Assembly: GCF_900112355.1 (NCBI RefSeq)
Contig: NZ_FOLM01000019.1
Span: 1 to 64,000 of the forward strand
From: Streptomyces aidingensis
GTDB taxonomy: Bacteria; Actinomycetota; Actinomycetes; Streptomycetales; Streptomycetaceae
Direction: 5' to 3'
Length of the DNA stretch: 64,000 nucleotides
Shown: in pieces, positions 28,697 to 37,390 of the stretch
How positions within the stretch are numbered: the stretch's first letter is position 1
How the letters are laid out: each line of letters begins with the position of its first letter
Made by a program: the position numbers and the translations under genes
Notes under the pieces: model-generated
Told to the model about the DNA's origin: nothing
Databases searched by the model: none
The model's input: only the letters and a program-made list of their open reading frames with translations

Positions 28697-29005
28697 ATGG
28701 CAGCCAACGTCAGCATCACCTACCAGGACGTCGAGGAGTGTGCCGCCGCGATGAAGAGCAGCAACGCGAACGTGCTCACCCCGGCCAAGGACGCGGCCAA
28801 GGACGCGCTCAACACCGCGGTCACCACCGCCCTGGTGATGCCGGAGACCAGCCGCGCCATCGAGGACAAGTTCAACGAGATCTACGACCAGCTCACCCTG
28901 CTCTGCGAGGCGGTGGACAGCTTCGCCGACCAGTTCATCCAGATCAAGGACGGCATGGAGGACTTCGACCACCAGTACGCGGAGAACATCCGCAACCCGA
29001 AGTAG
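28697..29005 (+). CDS. ESAT-6/WXG100-like small protein (102 aa)
   Basis: A 102-aa, almost entirely helical protein of the size and composition of WXG100 proteins that heterodimerise and are exported by ESX/T7SS machines. The classical W-x-G turn is not evident; the midpoint reads TTALVMPETSRAIEDKFNEI. A GAGGAG ribosome site precedes ATG 28697. It lies 33 bp before the next small gene, the tandem arrangement seen for EsxA/EsxB pairs. Classification rests on size, helix pattern and neighbours. Confidence 0.7.
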   Translation: MAANVSITYQDVEECAAAMKSSNANVLTPAKDAAKDALNTAVTTALVMPETSRAIEDKFNEIYDQLTLLCEAVDSFADQFIQIKDGMEDFDHQYAENIRNPK

Positions 29006-29038
29006 CGTCCACCCGCCGGAAATCCGAGGAGGTAGCAG

Positions 29039-29491
29039 ATGGCGGACATTTCCGCCGAGTACGCGGGCATCGCGGAAGCCAGCCAGAAGATGAGCACGCA
29101 GTGCGGGATCATGGTTCCCGAGATCTACAGCCTGATGGAGAAGGTCAACACGCTGCTGGACAACGGGCTGTATCTGGAGCAGGCCAGCCCGGCGCTGAAG
29201 ACCGCCTACGAGGAGTTCAGCAAGTCGCTCCAGATGGCGGCGGCCAACATCCAGGGCTATGCCAACCTGCTGACCGCGATCAGCGACGCGTTCCAGAACA
29301 ACGACGCCGCCCTGTTCGCCGCCACGCTGTCCAGCATCGACGGTGAGGGCGGCCTGGAGCTGACGCCCGAGGAGGTCACCACCCCGACCGACGACCCGCC
29401 GGAGTGGTCCCCGCCGGGCGGCGGCTCGGACGGCACGCCGGTGGTGTGGAACGAGGACCACTCGCAGATCACCGTCGGGAACTCCGCATAG
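29039..29491 (+). CDS. ESAT-6/WXG100-like protein with acidic C-terminal tail (150 aa)
   Basis: Residues 1 to about 95 form a helical hairpin with the WXG100 spacing. The turn reads LLDNGLYLEQASPALKTAYE, with Gly but without the Trp. The remaining 55 residues are a flexible Pro/Thr/Glu tail (TPEEVTTPTDDPPEWSPPGG). A strong GAGGAGG lies 8 nt before ATG 29039. It is the probable dimer partner of the 102-aa product. It ends before a strong terminator and converges with the EssC-like gene. Confidence 0.75.
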   Translation: MADISAEYAGIAEASQKMSTQCGIMVPEIYSLMEKVNTLLDNGLYLEQASPALKTAYEEFSKSLQMAAANIQGYANLLTAISDAFQNNDAALFAATLSSIDGEGGLELTPEEVTTPTDDPPEWSPPGGGSDGTPVVWNEDHSQITVGNSA

Positions 29492-29531
29492 GCCACCCGG
29501 CCGCCGCCGGCCCCGCCGGCCCGCACACCAC

Positions 29532-29574
29532 GCGACGGGTCCCCGGCCGCCTCCCGCGGCCGGGGACCCGTCGC
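29532..29574. terminator. 19-bp perfect-stem bidirectional terminator
   Basis: Arms 29532-29550 and 29556-29574 are exactly complementary (GCGACGGGTCCCCGGCCGC), with a CTCCC loop. It sits between the convergent esx-like operon (ends 29491) and the EssC-like gene (ends 29606). Confidence 0.9.
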
Positions 29575-29605
29575 CGGGTGCGCCGCCGCCCGCCGGGGCC
29601 GGCGG

Positions 29606-32600
29606 CTATTCCTCCAGCACGGTCAGCGGCACCTGGACGGCCATCGGGGACCCCGACCGGTCCGTGGTCCAGGCCCGGCCCGGGGCCGCCGCGGGCCGCA
29701 GATGGTCCGGGGTGAGCCGGGTGCCGATCAGTTCCCCGTCGCCGAGGCCGCGGGCCGCCATCAGCATGCCGCGGCGGGCCCGGCGGGCCACCCCGACCCA
29801 GCCCATCGAGGGCAGGCCGTCGGCCGGCCCGGCCAGCAGCAGCCCCAGAGAGCGTTCCCGGCCCGCCGAACCGACCTTGCGCAGGGCCTGGTCGGCCTTG
29901 CCGTTGGCCAGCAGATCGGCGTCGTCGACGACGACCACGGCCGGGCGGCCGGCGAGCTGCTCCAGTGCCTCGTTCAGCGTCCCGGGCTCCAGGTCGGGCC
30001 CGTCGAGGACGCGGGCCAGGCCGTGCGCGGCGAGCCGCCGCAGCGGCGAGTCCCGGGGCGTGACCACCACCAGGGAGGTGCCGCCCATCAGCAGCGACAC
30101 ACTCATCGCGGCCAGCGCCGTGGACCGCCCCGAGCGCGGCGGGCCGTACACCACGAAGGTGCCGGACTCGGCGAAGTCGAAGCCCACCGGGCCGGCGTCG
30201 TTGCCGCCGAGGCCCAGCAGCGCCCACAGCGGGCGGCGGTCGGTGTCCGGGATCAGTCCGGCCGCCTCGGTGAAGCCGACCGCCGCCGGCAGCTCGGCGA
30301 CCGGGACCGGCCGCTGCCCGGGGGGCACCGCGCCGTCCCGGGCGCCGGCCCGCCGGCCGATGGCGGCCAGCGCGTCCGCCTGGTCGTCCCCCTTGGCCAG
30401 CGCGGACAGCGGCAGGGTGAGGATCTGGCCCTCGGCGCCGCCCGGCGCGAACCAGCCCCGGCCCGGCGGCACATGCTCCGGCACCACCCGCCGGTTGACG
30501 CCGATCAGGCCGTAGTCCATCCGGTCGGCCTGGCGCAGCATCACCCGGCGGTCGTTGTGCTGTGCGGCCCGGCCGCCGAGCAGCGACTTCTCGGAGGTGG
30601 CGACGACATGGACGCCGGCCGCGGCGCCCTCGCGCAGCAGCCGCAGCAGCTCCTCCAGGGTCCGGCCGCCGTCGGCCCGTTCCAGTTGGGCGGAGAGCGC
30701 GTCCCAGCCGTCGATCAGCACCAGCAGATGGGCCGGGCGCTCCTCGCGGGGCAGTCTGGCGCGCAGTTCGGTGAGGGAGCCGGCGCCGTGCCGGGCCAGC
30801 AGCCCCTGTCGGCGGGTCAGTTCGTCGAGCAGGAACTGCACCAGCCGGCCCAGGCGCTCGGAGTCGTGCCGGGAGACCACGGCGCCGCAGTGCGGCAGTT
30901 CGCCCAGCGCGGTCAGGCCCCCGCCGGCCGCGTCGATGCCGTAGAGGTGGAGCTGGTCGGAGCACAGGTGCAGTGCGGCGGAGCCGGCGATGGTGCGCAG
31001 CGTCTGGGTACGGCCGGAGCGGGGCGCGCCGAGCACATACAGATGGCCGAAGGCGGCGAAGTCCAGATGGCCCAGCACCTGCTTCTGGCTGCCCGGAAGG
31101 TCGAACATCACATAGGGCACGGGCGGCAGGCGCAGGGTGCCGGGGAGGGGGTCCTTGGCCGGCTCGGCCACCGGGATGCCGGTCGGCAGCGGCGGCAGCC
31201 ACGGGCGGGGCTGCGGCGTGAAGTCCGGCAGCGCCTCGGCGGCGGCGCGGATGGCCGCCACCAGTTCGGACAGGTCGGTGGGCGGATCGGCGGGGGTGCC
31301 CGGGTCCCCGGCACCTCCGGCGGTCACCGCCGCTCCGTCCGGGGCCGCGTCCGGGGCGGGCCCGGTCCGGGCCGCGGACAGCACCGGCGGGCGGCCGAGC
31401 CGCGCCCAGCTCAGCTCGGCGCGGCGCACCTCGCGCGGCCTGCCGTCGCCGGCCGCGCCGGACGCCGGTCCGCCGCCCTGCCGCTCGGCGCCGGCCCACG
31501 CGGTCTGGAACGGCATCGGCGCGCCGCTGCCGCGCCGGACCAGGGCCCGGCCCGGGGTCCGGGGCGAGATGGCCGCCGCGTCGGGGGCGTTGATGATGTC
31601 CTGGCTCTCGGTGCGGTCGGTGACCCGCAGCGCGATGCGCAGATTGGTGTTGGCGCGGATCTCGTTGCTGACCGAGCCGGCCGGGCGCTGGGTGGCCAGC
31701 AGCAGATGCAGGCCGAGCGACCGGCCGCGCTGCGCCAGACCGATCAGCCCCGGCACGAACTCCACCTGCTCCCGCACCAGGGTGGCGAACTCGTCGATGA
31801 CCAGCAGCAGCCGGGGCAGGGGCGGAAGCTGCGGGTCCCTGGCCCGCTTGGCGCGGTACTCCCGGTGGTCCTTCACCCCGGCGTCCGCCAGCACCTGCTC
31901 ACGGCGCTTCAGCTCGGCGTCGAGCGAGGCCAGCGCCCGCTGCACCAGGTGTCCGTCGAGGTCGGTGATCATGCCCAGGGTGTGCGGCAGTTCGGCGCAT
32001 TCGCGGAACGCGCTGCCGCCCTTGTAGTCCACCAGGACGAAGGTCAGCTCGTCGGGCCGGTTGACGGCGGCCAGTGAGGCGATGACCGTCTGCAGCAGCT
32101 CCGACTTCCCGGAGCCGGTGGTGCCGCCGATCAGACCGTGCGGCCCGTCCGCGACCAGATCGAGATGGACGGTCCCCTCGAAGCCGGCGCCGACCGCGAA
32201 CGCCGTGCTGGCGGGCCGTCGCCGCCAGGCCATGACCAGCGCCTCCGGGTCCGGCGGCTCCTGGCCGATGAGCGGCAGCAGCCGCACCCGGGACGGCAGG
32301 CCCGCGTCGGCGTCCACCGTGACATCGCGCAGCGGGGCCAGGCCCCGGGCGAGTTCCTCGCACCACTGCGGGGTCACCTGGTCGGCGCGGATGCCGCTGA
32401 CGGTGGGGGCGCCGGAGGTGCGCACGCTGAGCCGGTCGCCGGCGGCGGTGATCACGGCCCGGCACTCCTCGGGCAGCCGCTCCTCGCGCTCCTCCAGACA
32501 CAGGCTGAAGACCCGCACCGCGGGCCCCTGGGAGAGGATGCCCACCAGGCCGGGCACGTCGCGCAGCCGGTAGGCGCCGTCCAGGACCACCAGCACATCG

Positions 32601-34336
32601 GGGCCCGAGGGCGCGCCGCCCCGGCCGGGTCCGGAGGGCGCGGCGGCGGCTCTGGCCTGGATGTCCGCGTAGAGTTCGCTGACCCGGCGGGCCGTGGACT
32701 CCGCGTCGGTGCCCAGGGACAGCAGCGGGGTGCCGCCCGGGGCGGGCCGGTAGGGCCGCAGATGCCGCAGCCAGCGGGCCCAGGCCCAGTCCTCGGCGCG
32801 GTCCTCCTCGGTGAGGATGACGATCCGCAGATCGCGCGGGCTGTGCAGGGCCGCGGCCTGGGCGACGGCCCACCGGGCGACGGCCCGCCCGGTGGTGTCG
32901 GCCCGCCCGTCGGCGGCGGTGCCGGTGCCGGCAGCCGGGCAGACCAGGCCGAGCACGCCGAGCTCCGGCAGTTCGGCGCCGATCGGCACGTCCGCCAGCC
33001 GCCAGTGCACCTGCCGGTGGTTCTGCTCCCGGGCCGCGTCGCTGATGCGCTTGAGCGAGGCCCGGGTCACGGTGCCCAGGCGCAGGCTCAGATAGTCGGG
33101 GTGATGGCGGCGGCGTTCCCACAGATGGCGGCCGGGCCCGGTGGCGGCCAGCAGCACGGCCGCCGGGTCGGGGGCGGCGGCGCCCCGCTGCTCCCGCTCC
33201 AGGGCGGTGGCCCGGCGCATGTCCCGCTCCAGGGCGGCGCGGCGCAGCCGGAAGCGGCGCATGGCCTCCTCGTGCCGCTTGCGGTTGGCGCGGCGCCCGG
33301 TCACCCAGTTGCCGACCGCCATCAGCGGGGTGAGCAGGATCAGGATCATGAAGTAGAACGACCGGAACAGCATGATCATCGCCAGGCCCATCACCATCGG
33401 CGAGATCATCAGGATGAAGGGGAACGGCCGGGGCCCGGACGGCGCCGGCGGCCCCGGCAGGGTGAGCTGCTCGGCGTCCAGATGCGGCGCCATCCGGGGC
33501 GGGCGGCTGTAGTCGAGGGTCAGGCCGTCGGCGGCGGGCTTGACCGCGGCGTCCGGCTCGGAGGGCGGCACCAGGCGCAGCAGATGGTCGCCGAGGGAGA
33601 GGTCGGCGTACGGCGGCCACGGCAGCGAACCGTCGGACGGGGGCGGCTGCTCGCCGGGCGGCAGCAGGGGCGGCGGCTCCGGCAGACCGTCGGGACCGGG
33701 CGGCGGCGGCTCGGCGCTGTGCCCGCCGGGGCCGCCGTCCTGCGGGCCGGCCGGCTCCTCGTCGGTCAGCGGGGTTCCGGTGTCCGGGTCCACCGGCGGC
33801 GGCGGGGTGAGGCTGCGCAGGCCGCAGGCGGCGGGGTCGGCGTCCGGGGGCAGCAGGAAGGAGGCCGAGCCGTCGGTGTGGACCGTGATCCAGACGCCGC
33901 GCTCCGGCAGCCGGTCGAGCCGGCCCGCCGCGCCGGCCTCCGTCACCTCTTCCTGGCCGGTGCCCGGGTCGAGGCGGACGGCGCAGCCGCGGTCGGTGCC
34001 GGCCTCGTAGCGGCCGGGGCCGAGCCGCCACACCCGGCCGGCGCCCGGCCCGGAGACATGGCGCAGCTCCAGCAGCACGGGGTCGCCGTCCGGGGGCCGC
34101 CAGGCGCGGGCCGCCGCCGGGCGGGCCGGGGCGGGGCCGTCGAGACCGAGCACCGCGCCGTCGCGGACCCCGCTGGCCACCAGGGGCGTGCCGGCGTCGA
34201 GCGGGCGGTGGTCCAGGAACAGCCGGGGAGTGTCCAGGGCCGCGGCCAGCTCCCCGACGGTGGCGCCCTCGGGCAGGTCGAGCAGGTGGTCGGTGAGCCG
34301 GCCGCGCGCGTCGGCGGCGGTGACGGTGAGCTTCAC
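29606..34336 (-). CDS. EssC/EccC-type T7SS ATPase with Ub/FHA-like N-terminus
   Basis: A 1,576-aa membrane ATPase. Residues 1-70 resemble a ubiquitin-like fold. Residues 90-170 resemble an FHA domain (GRVWRLGPGRYEAG), followed by a Pro-rich linker. Two transmembrane helices lie at about 305-325 and 327-347. Three FtsK/SpoIIIE-like domains follow, with P-loops GGTTGSGKS (about 735), GAPRSGRT (about 1105) and GPPRSGRS (about 1400). The first domain also has Walker B LLLVIDEF. FHA plus two helices plus three ATPase domains is the EssC plan of Firmicutes-type T7SS, and also occurs in actinobacterial relatives. GTG 34336 is the start. It follows the membrane-protein gene by 55 bp, so an operon is likely. 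Confidence 0.92.
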   Translation of the reverse strand: MKLTVTAADARGRLTDHLLDLPEGATVGELAAALDTPRLFLDHRPLDAGTPLVASGVRDGAVLGLDGPAPARPAAARAWRPPDGDPVLLELRHVSGPGAGRVWRLGPGRYEAGTDRGCAVRLDPGTGQEEVTEAGAAGRLDRLPERGVWITVHTDGSASFLLPPDADPAACGLRSLTPPPPVDPDTGTPLTDEEPAGPQDGGPGGHSAEPPPPGPDGLPEPPPLLPPGEQPPPSDGSLPWPPYADLSLGDHLLRLVPPSEPDAAVKPAADGLTLDYSRPPRMAPHLDAEQLTLPGPPAPSGPRPFPFILMISPMVMGLAMIMLFRSFYFMILILLTPLMAVGNWVTGRRANRKRHEEAMRRFRLRRAALERDMRRATALEREQRGAAAPDPAAVLLAATGPGRHLWERRRHHPDYLSLRLGTVTRASLKRISDAAREQNHRQVHWRLADVPIGAELPELGVLGLVCPAAGTGTAADGRADTTGRAVARWAVAQAAALHSPRDLRIVILTEEDRAEDWAWARWLRHLRPYRPAPGGTPLLSLGTDAESTARRVSELYADIQARAAAAPSGPGRGGAPSGPDVLVVLDGAYRLRDVPGLVGILSQGPAVRVFSLCLEEREERLPEECRAVITAAGDRLSVRTSGAPTVSGIRADQVTPQWCEELARGLAPLRDVTVDADAGLPSRVRLLPLIGQEPPDPEALVMAWRRRPASTAFAVGAGFEGTVHLDLVADGPHGLIGGTTGSGKSELLQTVIASLAAVNRPDELTFVLVDYKGGSAFRECAELPHTLGMITDLDGHLVQRALASLDAELKRREQVLADAGVKDHREYRAKRARDPQLPPLPRLLLVIDEFATLVREQVEFVPGLIGLAQRGRSLGLHLLLATQRPAGSVSNEIRANTNLRIALRVTDRTESQDIINAPDAAAISPRTPGRALVRRGSGAPMPFQTAWAGAERQGGGPASGAAGDGRPREVRRAELSWARLGRPPVLSAARTGPAPDAAPDGAAVTAGGAGDPGTPADPPTDLSELVAAIRAAAEALPDFTPQPRPWLPPLPTGIPVAEPAKDPLPGTLRLPPVPYVMFDLPGSQKQVLGHLDFAAFGHLYVLGAPRSGRTQTLRTIAGSAALHLCSDQLHLYGIDAAGGGLTALGELPHCGAVVSRHDSERLGRLVQFLLDELTRRQGLLARHGAGSLTELRARLPREERPAHLLVLIDGWDALSAQLERADGGRTLEELLRLLREGAAAGVHVVATSEKSLLGGRAAQHNDRRVMLRQADRMDYGLIGVNRRVVPEHVPPGRGWFAPGGAEGQILTLPLSALAKGDDQADALAAIGRRAGARDGAVPPGQRPVPVAELPAAVGFTEAAGLIPDTDRRPLWALLGLGGNDAGPVGFDFAESGTFVVYGPPRSGRSTALAAMSVSLLMGGTSLVVVTPRDSPLRRLAAHGLARVLDGPDLEPGTLNEALEQLAGRPAVVVVDDADLLANGKADQALRKVGSAGRERSLGLLLAGPADGLPSMGWVGVARRARRGMLMAARGLGDGELIGTRLTPDHLRPAAAPGRAWTTDRSGSPMAVQVPLTVLEE

Positions 34337-34370
34337 GGGGCGGTCCCAGCGGTCGGTGGGTCGGCGGTCG

Positions 34371-34394
34371 GGTGATCAGGTGATCAGGTGATCA
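34371..34394. repeat. GGTGATCA triplet repeat containing TGATCA palindromes
   Basis: Three exact tandem copies of GGTGATCA run from 34371 to 34394, reaching into the stop codon of the upstream membrane-protein gene and preceding the EssC-like start. Each unit holds the palindrome TGATCA, so the array gives three equally spaced symmetric sites 8 bp apart. Confidence 0.85.
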
Positions 34395-35813
34395 GTGGTC
34401 GGCCGCGGAGCGGACGGGTGCGCTGCCCTCGGGCTCCCGGCGGCGCCCGGCCGGCGCGGTGCGCGCGGTGTCGTTCCCGCGCTCCGCCCCGGCCTCCCCG
34501 GCCGCCTCGGCCGCCTCGGCCGCCTGGACTTCCTCGTCCTCCGCGTCCTCCTCCACGAGCTCGCGGGCGGCCTCGGTACGGCGCCCGGCCCTGATCTCGC
34601 GCTCCGCCTCGGTCTCGGACCCGGTCTCGGTCTCGGGCGCCGGCCCGGGGGGCGCGGCGGCGGCCCGGTCCGCTCCCGGCCATGCGTCGGCCCCGGCATC
34701 CGCGTCCGCGTGCTCGTGCCGCGCCGCGCCGTCCGCCGCCGCGGCGCCGGGCCGCTCGTCGTCCTCGGCGAAGGCGCGAGCCGCGTCCCGCCCCGCGGTG
34801 CTCACGCTCCCGGGCCCCGGCGGCAGCACCGGCGGGATGTCGGACAGCACGCGGGCGATGGCCCGGCTGAGCGCATTGCCGGCGACCAGCAGCGGGGTGC
34901 CGGCCACCGCCAGCCGGCCCTCCCGGTCGCTCAGCACGGTCCGCAGAAAGCCGCGGCCGGGCCCCCGCAGCAGAATCCGCGGCCCGGCGGCGCGGGCGGC
35001 GGCCGGGGCGGCGATCCCGGGCGGCAGCGGGTCGGGCAGCTCCGCGGTGACCAGCCACGGCACGAGGCCGCCCCGCGCCGGAAGCTCCTCGGCCCGCCGG
35101 TGGGCCGCCCGCACCTCCAGGCCGGGAAACGCCCGGTGCACCCCCTGCGCGACCACCACCAGGCCGTCGGGGAGCCGGACGTCGAGCTGCGCGGCGAGCG
35201 CCTGGTGCACGGCGGTGGCCGCCCGGCGGTCGCCCTCGACGTTCAGCAGCGGCGGCCCGGCCGCCACATCCAGGAACACGCAGCAGCCGCCGTCCTCGCC
35301 CAGCGCCACCAGGACCGGCGGCGTCTGGTCGGGCACCGGGACCACGGGCGGCAGGGCGTCGCGGTCCACGCTCCAGCAGTCGGGCCGTTCCTCATCCCCC
35401 CACCAGGGCTCCTCCTCCGGCGGGCGCGGCCGTCGGCCGGCCAGCAGCACCGTGACGCCGACGTCGTCCACCAGGGCCGCGTACGGCACCCCGCCCGCGC
35501 CGGCGGCGGCCTGCCGGGCCGCCGCCAGTGCCCGTTCGGCGTCCCGCCAGGTCGCGGGCGCGCGCAGCCCGCGCACCAGGACGCGCAGCGAGCGCCGGTG
35601 CCGCAGCCAGGCTTTGGCGGGCGCGGCGAAGGCATGGGCCGAGACCGCGCATTCCCGTTTCACCCGCCGCCAGGCGGCGCGCCAGCCGCCGAGCCGCATC
35701 GCGAAGTGGCGCAGAATCAGGAACAGCACCAGCAGGACGGCGAGGATGCCGATCCAGCGGAAGATGATCTCGCGGTGCCGGTTGAGAAACTCGATGGGGT
35801 CGGTGGTCCTCAT
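34392..35813 (-). CDS. membrane protein coupled to ECF sigma factor and EssC-like gene
   Basis: A 473-aa protein. An N-terminal transmembrane helix (WIGILAVLLVLFLILRHFAM) is followed by a basic segment and a central alpha/beta region (FLDVAAGPPLLNVEGDRRAATAVHQ, GLVVVAQGVHRAFPGL). This wording recalls the middle domain of actinobacterial LysM/BTAD-type membrane regulators. The roughly 120-residue C-terminus is Ala/Glu-rich and probably disordered. ATG 35813 overlaps the stop of the sigma gene (ATGA). Position between a sigma factor and the T7SS-like ATPase suggests an anti-sigma or machine-assembly role; neither is shown by a recognised domain. Confidence 0.75.
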   Translation of the reverse strand: MRTTDPIEFLNRHREIIFRWIGILAVLLVLFLILRHFAMRLGGWRAAWRRVKRECAVSAHAFAAPAKAWLRHRRSLRVLVRGLRAPATWRDAERALAAARQAAAGAGGVPYAALVDDVGVTVLLAGRRPRPPEEEPWWGDEERPDCWSVDRDALPPVVPVPDQTPPVLVALGEDGGCCVFLDVAAGPPLLNVEGDRRAATAVHQALAAQLDVRLPDGLVVVAQGVHRAFPGLEVRAAHRRAEELPARGGLVPWLVTAELPDPLPPGIAAPAAARAAGPRILLRGPGRGFLRTVLSDREGRLAVAGTPLLVAGNALSRAIARVLSDIPPVLPPGPGSVSTAGRDAARAFAEDDERPGAAAADGAARHEHADADAGADAWPGADRAAAAPPGPAPETETGSETEAEREIRAGRRTEAARELVEEDAEDEEVQAAEAAEAAGEAGAERGNDTARTAPAGRRREPEGSAPVRSAADH

Positions 35814-36421
35814 GAGGAGGGGCTCAGCTCCCGCCGCAGGGTGGCCAGCGCGTAGTGCACGCGGGACTTGACCGTTCCGGCGGGGACGCCCAGCGCGCGG
35901 GCGGCGGCCGGCTGCGACAGGCCCAGCCCGTGCACCTGGGTGAGGGCGGCGCGCTGCTGAGGGCTCAGGCGCGCCAGCAGCCGGGCCAGGGTGACGCGGT
36001 TGGCGACCGCCTCGGCCAGGTCGGCGCCGTCGTCGGCGGACCGCTGGTGCAGCGTCTCGGGCATGATGCCCACCGGCACGCTGCGGTCGCGGCGGCGGGC
36101 GTCCACCGCCAGGTTGCGGGCCACGATGTGCAGCCACGCGGCGAGGTGGTCCTCCTCCTGGTGGCGGGAGTGGGTGCCGGCGAACTCGTCGGCCGCCAGC
36201 CAGGCCCGGACCATGGTCTCCTGCACGATGTCCTCGGCGCGGTGGTGGTCCCCGGCGGTCAGCCGGCTCACATAGCGCAGCAGCCGGCCCCGGTAGCGCT
36301 CGGCGGCCGGGGGCCGCGGCCGGGGCGCCCGCGCCGCGGCGGATCTCACCGGCGCGGGCCCGGGACGCGCCGCCGCGGCGGGAGGTCTGAAGGACGGCTG
36401 CGCAGACGGGGCGTGCTGCAT
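35810..36421 (-). CDS. ECF RNA polymerase sigma factor
   Basis: A 203-aa extracytoplasmic-function sigma factor. Region 2 includes RYVSRLTAGDHHRAEDIVQETMVRAW (residues around 55-80, abbreviated) and region 4 has the HTH LGLSQPAAARALGVPAGTVK. A disordered Pro/Arg N-terminus precedes them. ATG 36421 has AGGAG 7 nt upstream. As the first gene of a run with the membrane protein and EssC-like ATPase, it probably controls this cluster or itself. I could not identify a convincing ECF promoter. Confidence 0.93.
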   Translation of the reverse strand: MQHAPSAQPSFRPPAAAARPGPAPVRSAAARAPRPRPPAAERYRGRLLRYVSRLTAGDHHRAEDIVQETMVRAWLAADEFAGTHSRHQEEDHLAAWLHIVARNLAVDARRRDRSVPVGIMPETLHQRSADDGADLAEAVANRVTLARLLARLSPQQRAALTQVHGLGLSQPAAARALGVPAGTVKSRVHYALATLRRELSPSS

Positions 36422-36613
36422 CGCTCCTGCTTCCAATCCGGTGGGACCGCGCACTGGTTGAGCAGTGCACTACTGAGGCTATGCGAGCAGGAATTGACGA
36501 CGCGTTACATGAGGGTTGCGCCCCGGGATCGTGATGGTGGCCCTCCGGTGGACCTTTCGGGGACGCCCGGCCGCGGCGGCACGGCGCTTGGCGCGCCGCC
36601 GCGGCCCGCCCGC

Positions 36614-37258
36614 TCAGGGGGCGGCGAACAGCGACTGCACCCTGGTCACCCGTCCCTCGCCGTCGAAGCTCAGGTCGTACCCGACGAGCGAGCGGTCCGA
36701 GGGCGACTGGGCCGCCAGCCGGGTGACGAACTCGGCCTGCGAGTAAGGGGAGGCCTGCTTGTCGTCGCCGATCGGCACCGACAGCAGCACCTGGGCGTCC
36801 TCCACCATGGGCACCATGGTGTAGGGGCCCTCGCCCGGAACCACCACCCAGTACTCGTGCGGCTCCGTCACGGCCTCCTTCTGGGCCGGCCGCACCGAGA
36901 GGTAGGTCTGTCCGTCGATGATCCGGGCTTCCTCGATCTGCACGAACTGCTTGGTGCCCGCCCAGGGGGCCTCGTCGCCGGACCCCGCCGAGTCGTCCGG
37001 CTCCGTACCGCCGCTCCCTCCGTCACCCCCGGCCGGGGACTCCTCGTCCGCCGGAGCCTCCCCCTCCTCCGGGGCCGTTTCCTCCGATGCCTCCGGTGCC
37101 TCCGGTGCCTCTGAGGTCTCCGAGGTCTCCGACGCCGCCCGGTCCGCGGGCTCGGGGGCGGCCTCCGTCCCGCCGTCGCTGCACCCGGTCAGCACCACGG
37201 CACCGAGAGCAAAGGCGATGAGGCAGTTGGCGGCGGCCCGGCGGTGTGAGACTCGCAT
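36614..37258 (-). CDS. putative lipoprotein, acidic stalk and C-terminal sensor-like domain
   Basis: A 214-aa exported lipoprotein. The signal sequence has lipobox VLTGC near residue 26, followed by a Glu/Ala/Pro/Ser-rich stalk and a roughly 110-residue beta domain ending YDLSFDGEGRVTRVQSLF. ATG 37258 is chosen, with GGGGGAA upstream; a TTG at 37264 is possible. The C-terminal domain resembles that of the neighbour at 37391-37978 (shared GRV-xxx-QSL ending and equivalent strands). It is likely linked to the sigma system to its right; function unknown. Confidence 0.85.
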   Translation of the reverse strand: MRVSHRRAAANCLIAFALGAVVLTGCSDGGTEAAPEPADRAASETSETSEAPEAPEASEETAPEEGEAPADEESPAGGDGGSGGTEPDDSAGSGDEAPWAGTKQFVQIEEARIIDGQTYLSVRPAQKEAVTEPHEYWVVVPGEGPYTMVPMVEDAQVLLSVPIGDDKQASPYSQAEFVTRLAAQSPSDRSLVGYDLSFDGEGRVTRVQSLFAAP

Positions 37259-37390
37259 GGTCAAGGTTCCCCCCTGGATCGGGTACGGATCTTCAGTACA
37301 CGACCTCTACGCGCCACCCCACCCGCAAGGTTGCACCCGGATGCGAATCTTCTGCGCCCGCCCGCCCGCCCCGGCCGCGGCGGGCCGGGC

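Noticed and set aside
32138..34375. Plus-strand frame opposite the EssC-like gene
   Set aside because: Antisense shadow with Gly/Ala/Arg bias and no recognisable motif.
36496..36519. GCAACC...CGTC pair upstream of the first sigma gene as an ECF promoter
   Set aside because: The spacing (11 or 14 nt) is too short for usual ECF promoters, and the similar GCAACC upstream of the lipoprotein gene has a different spacing.
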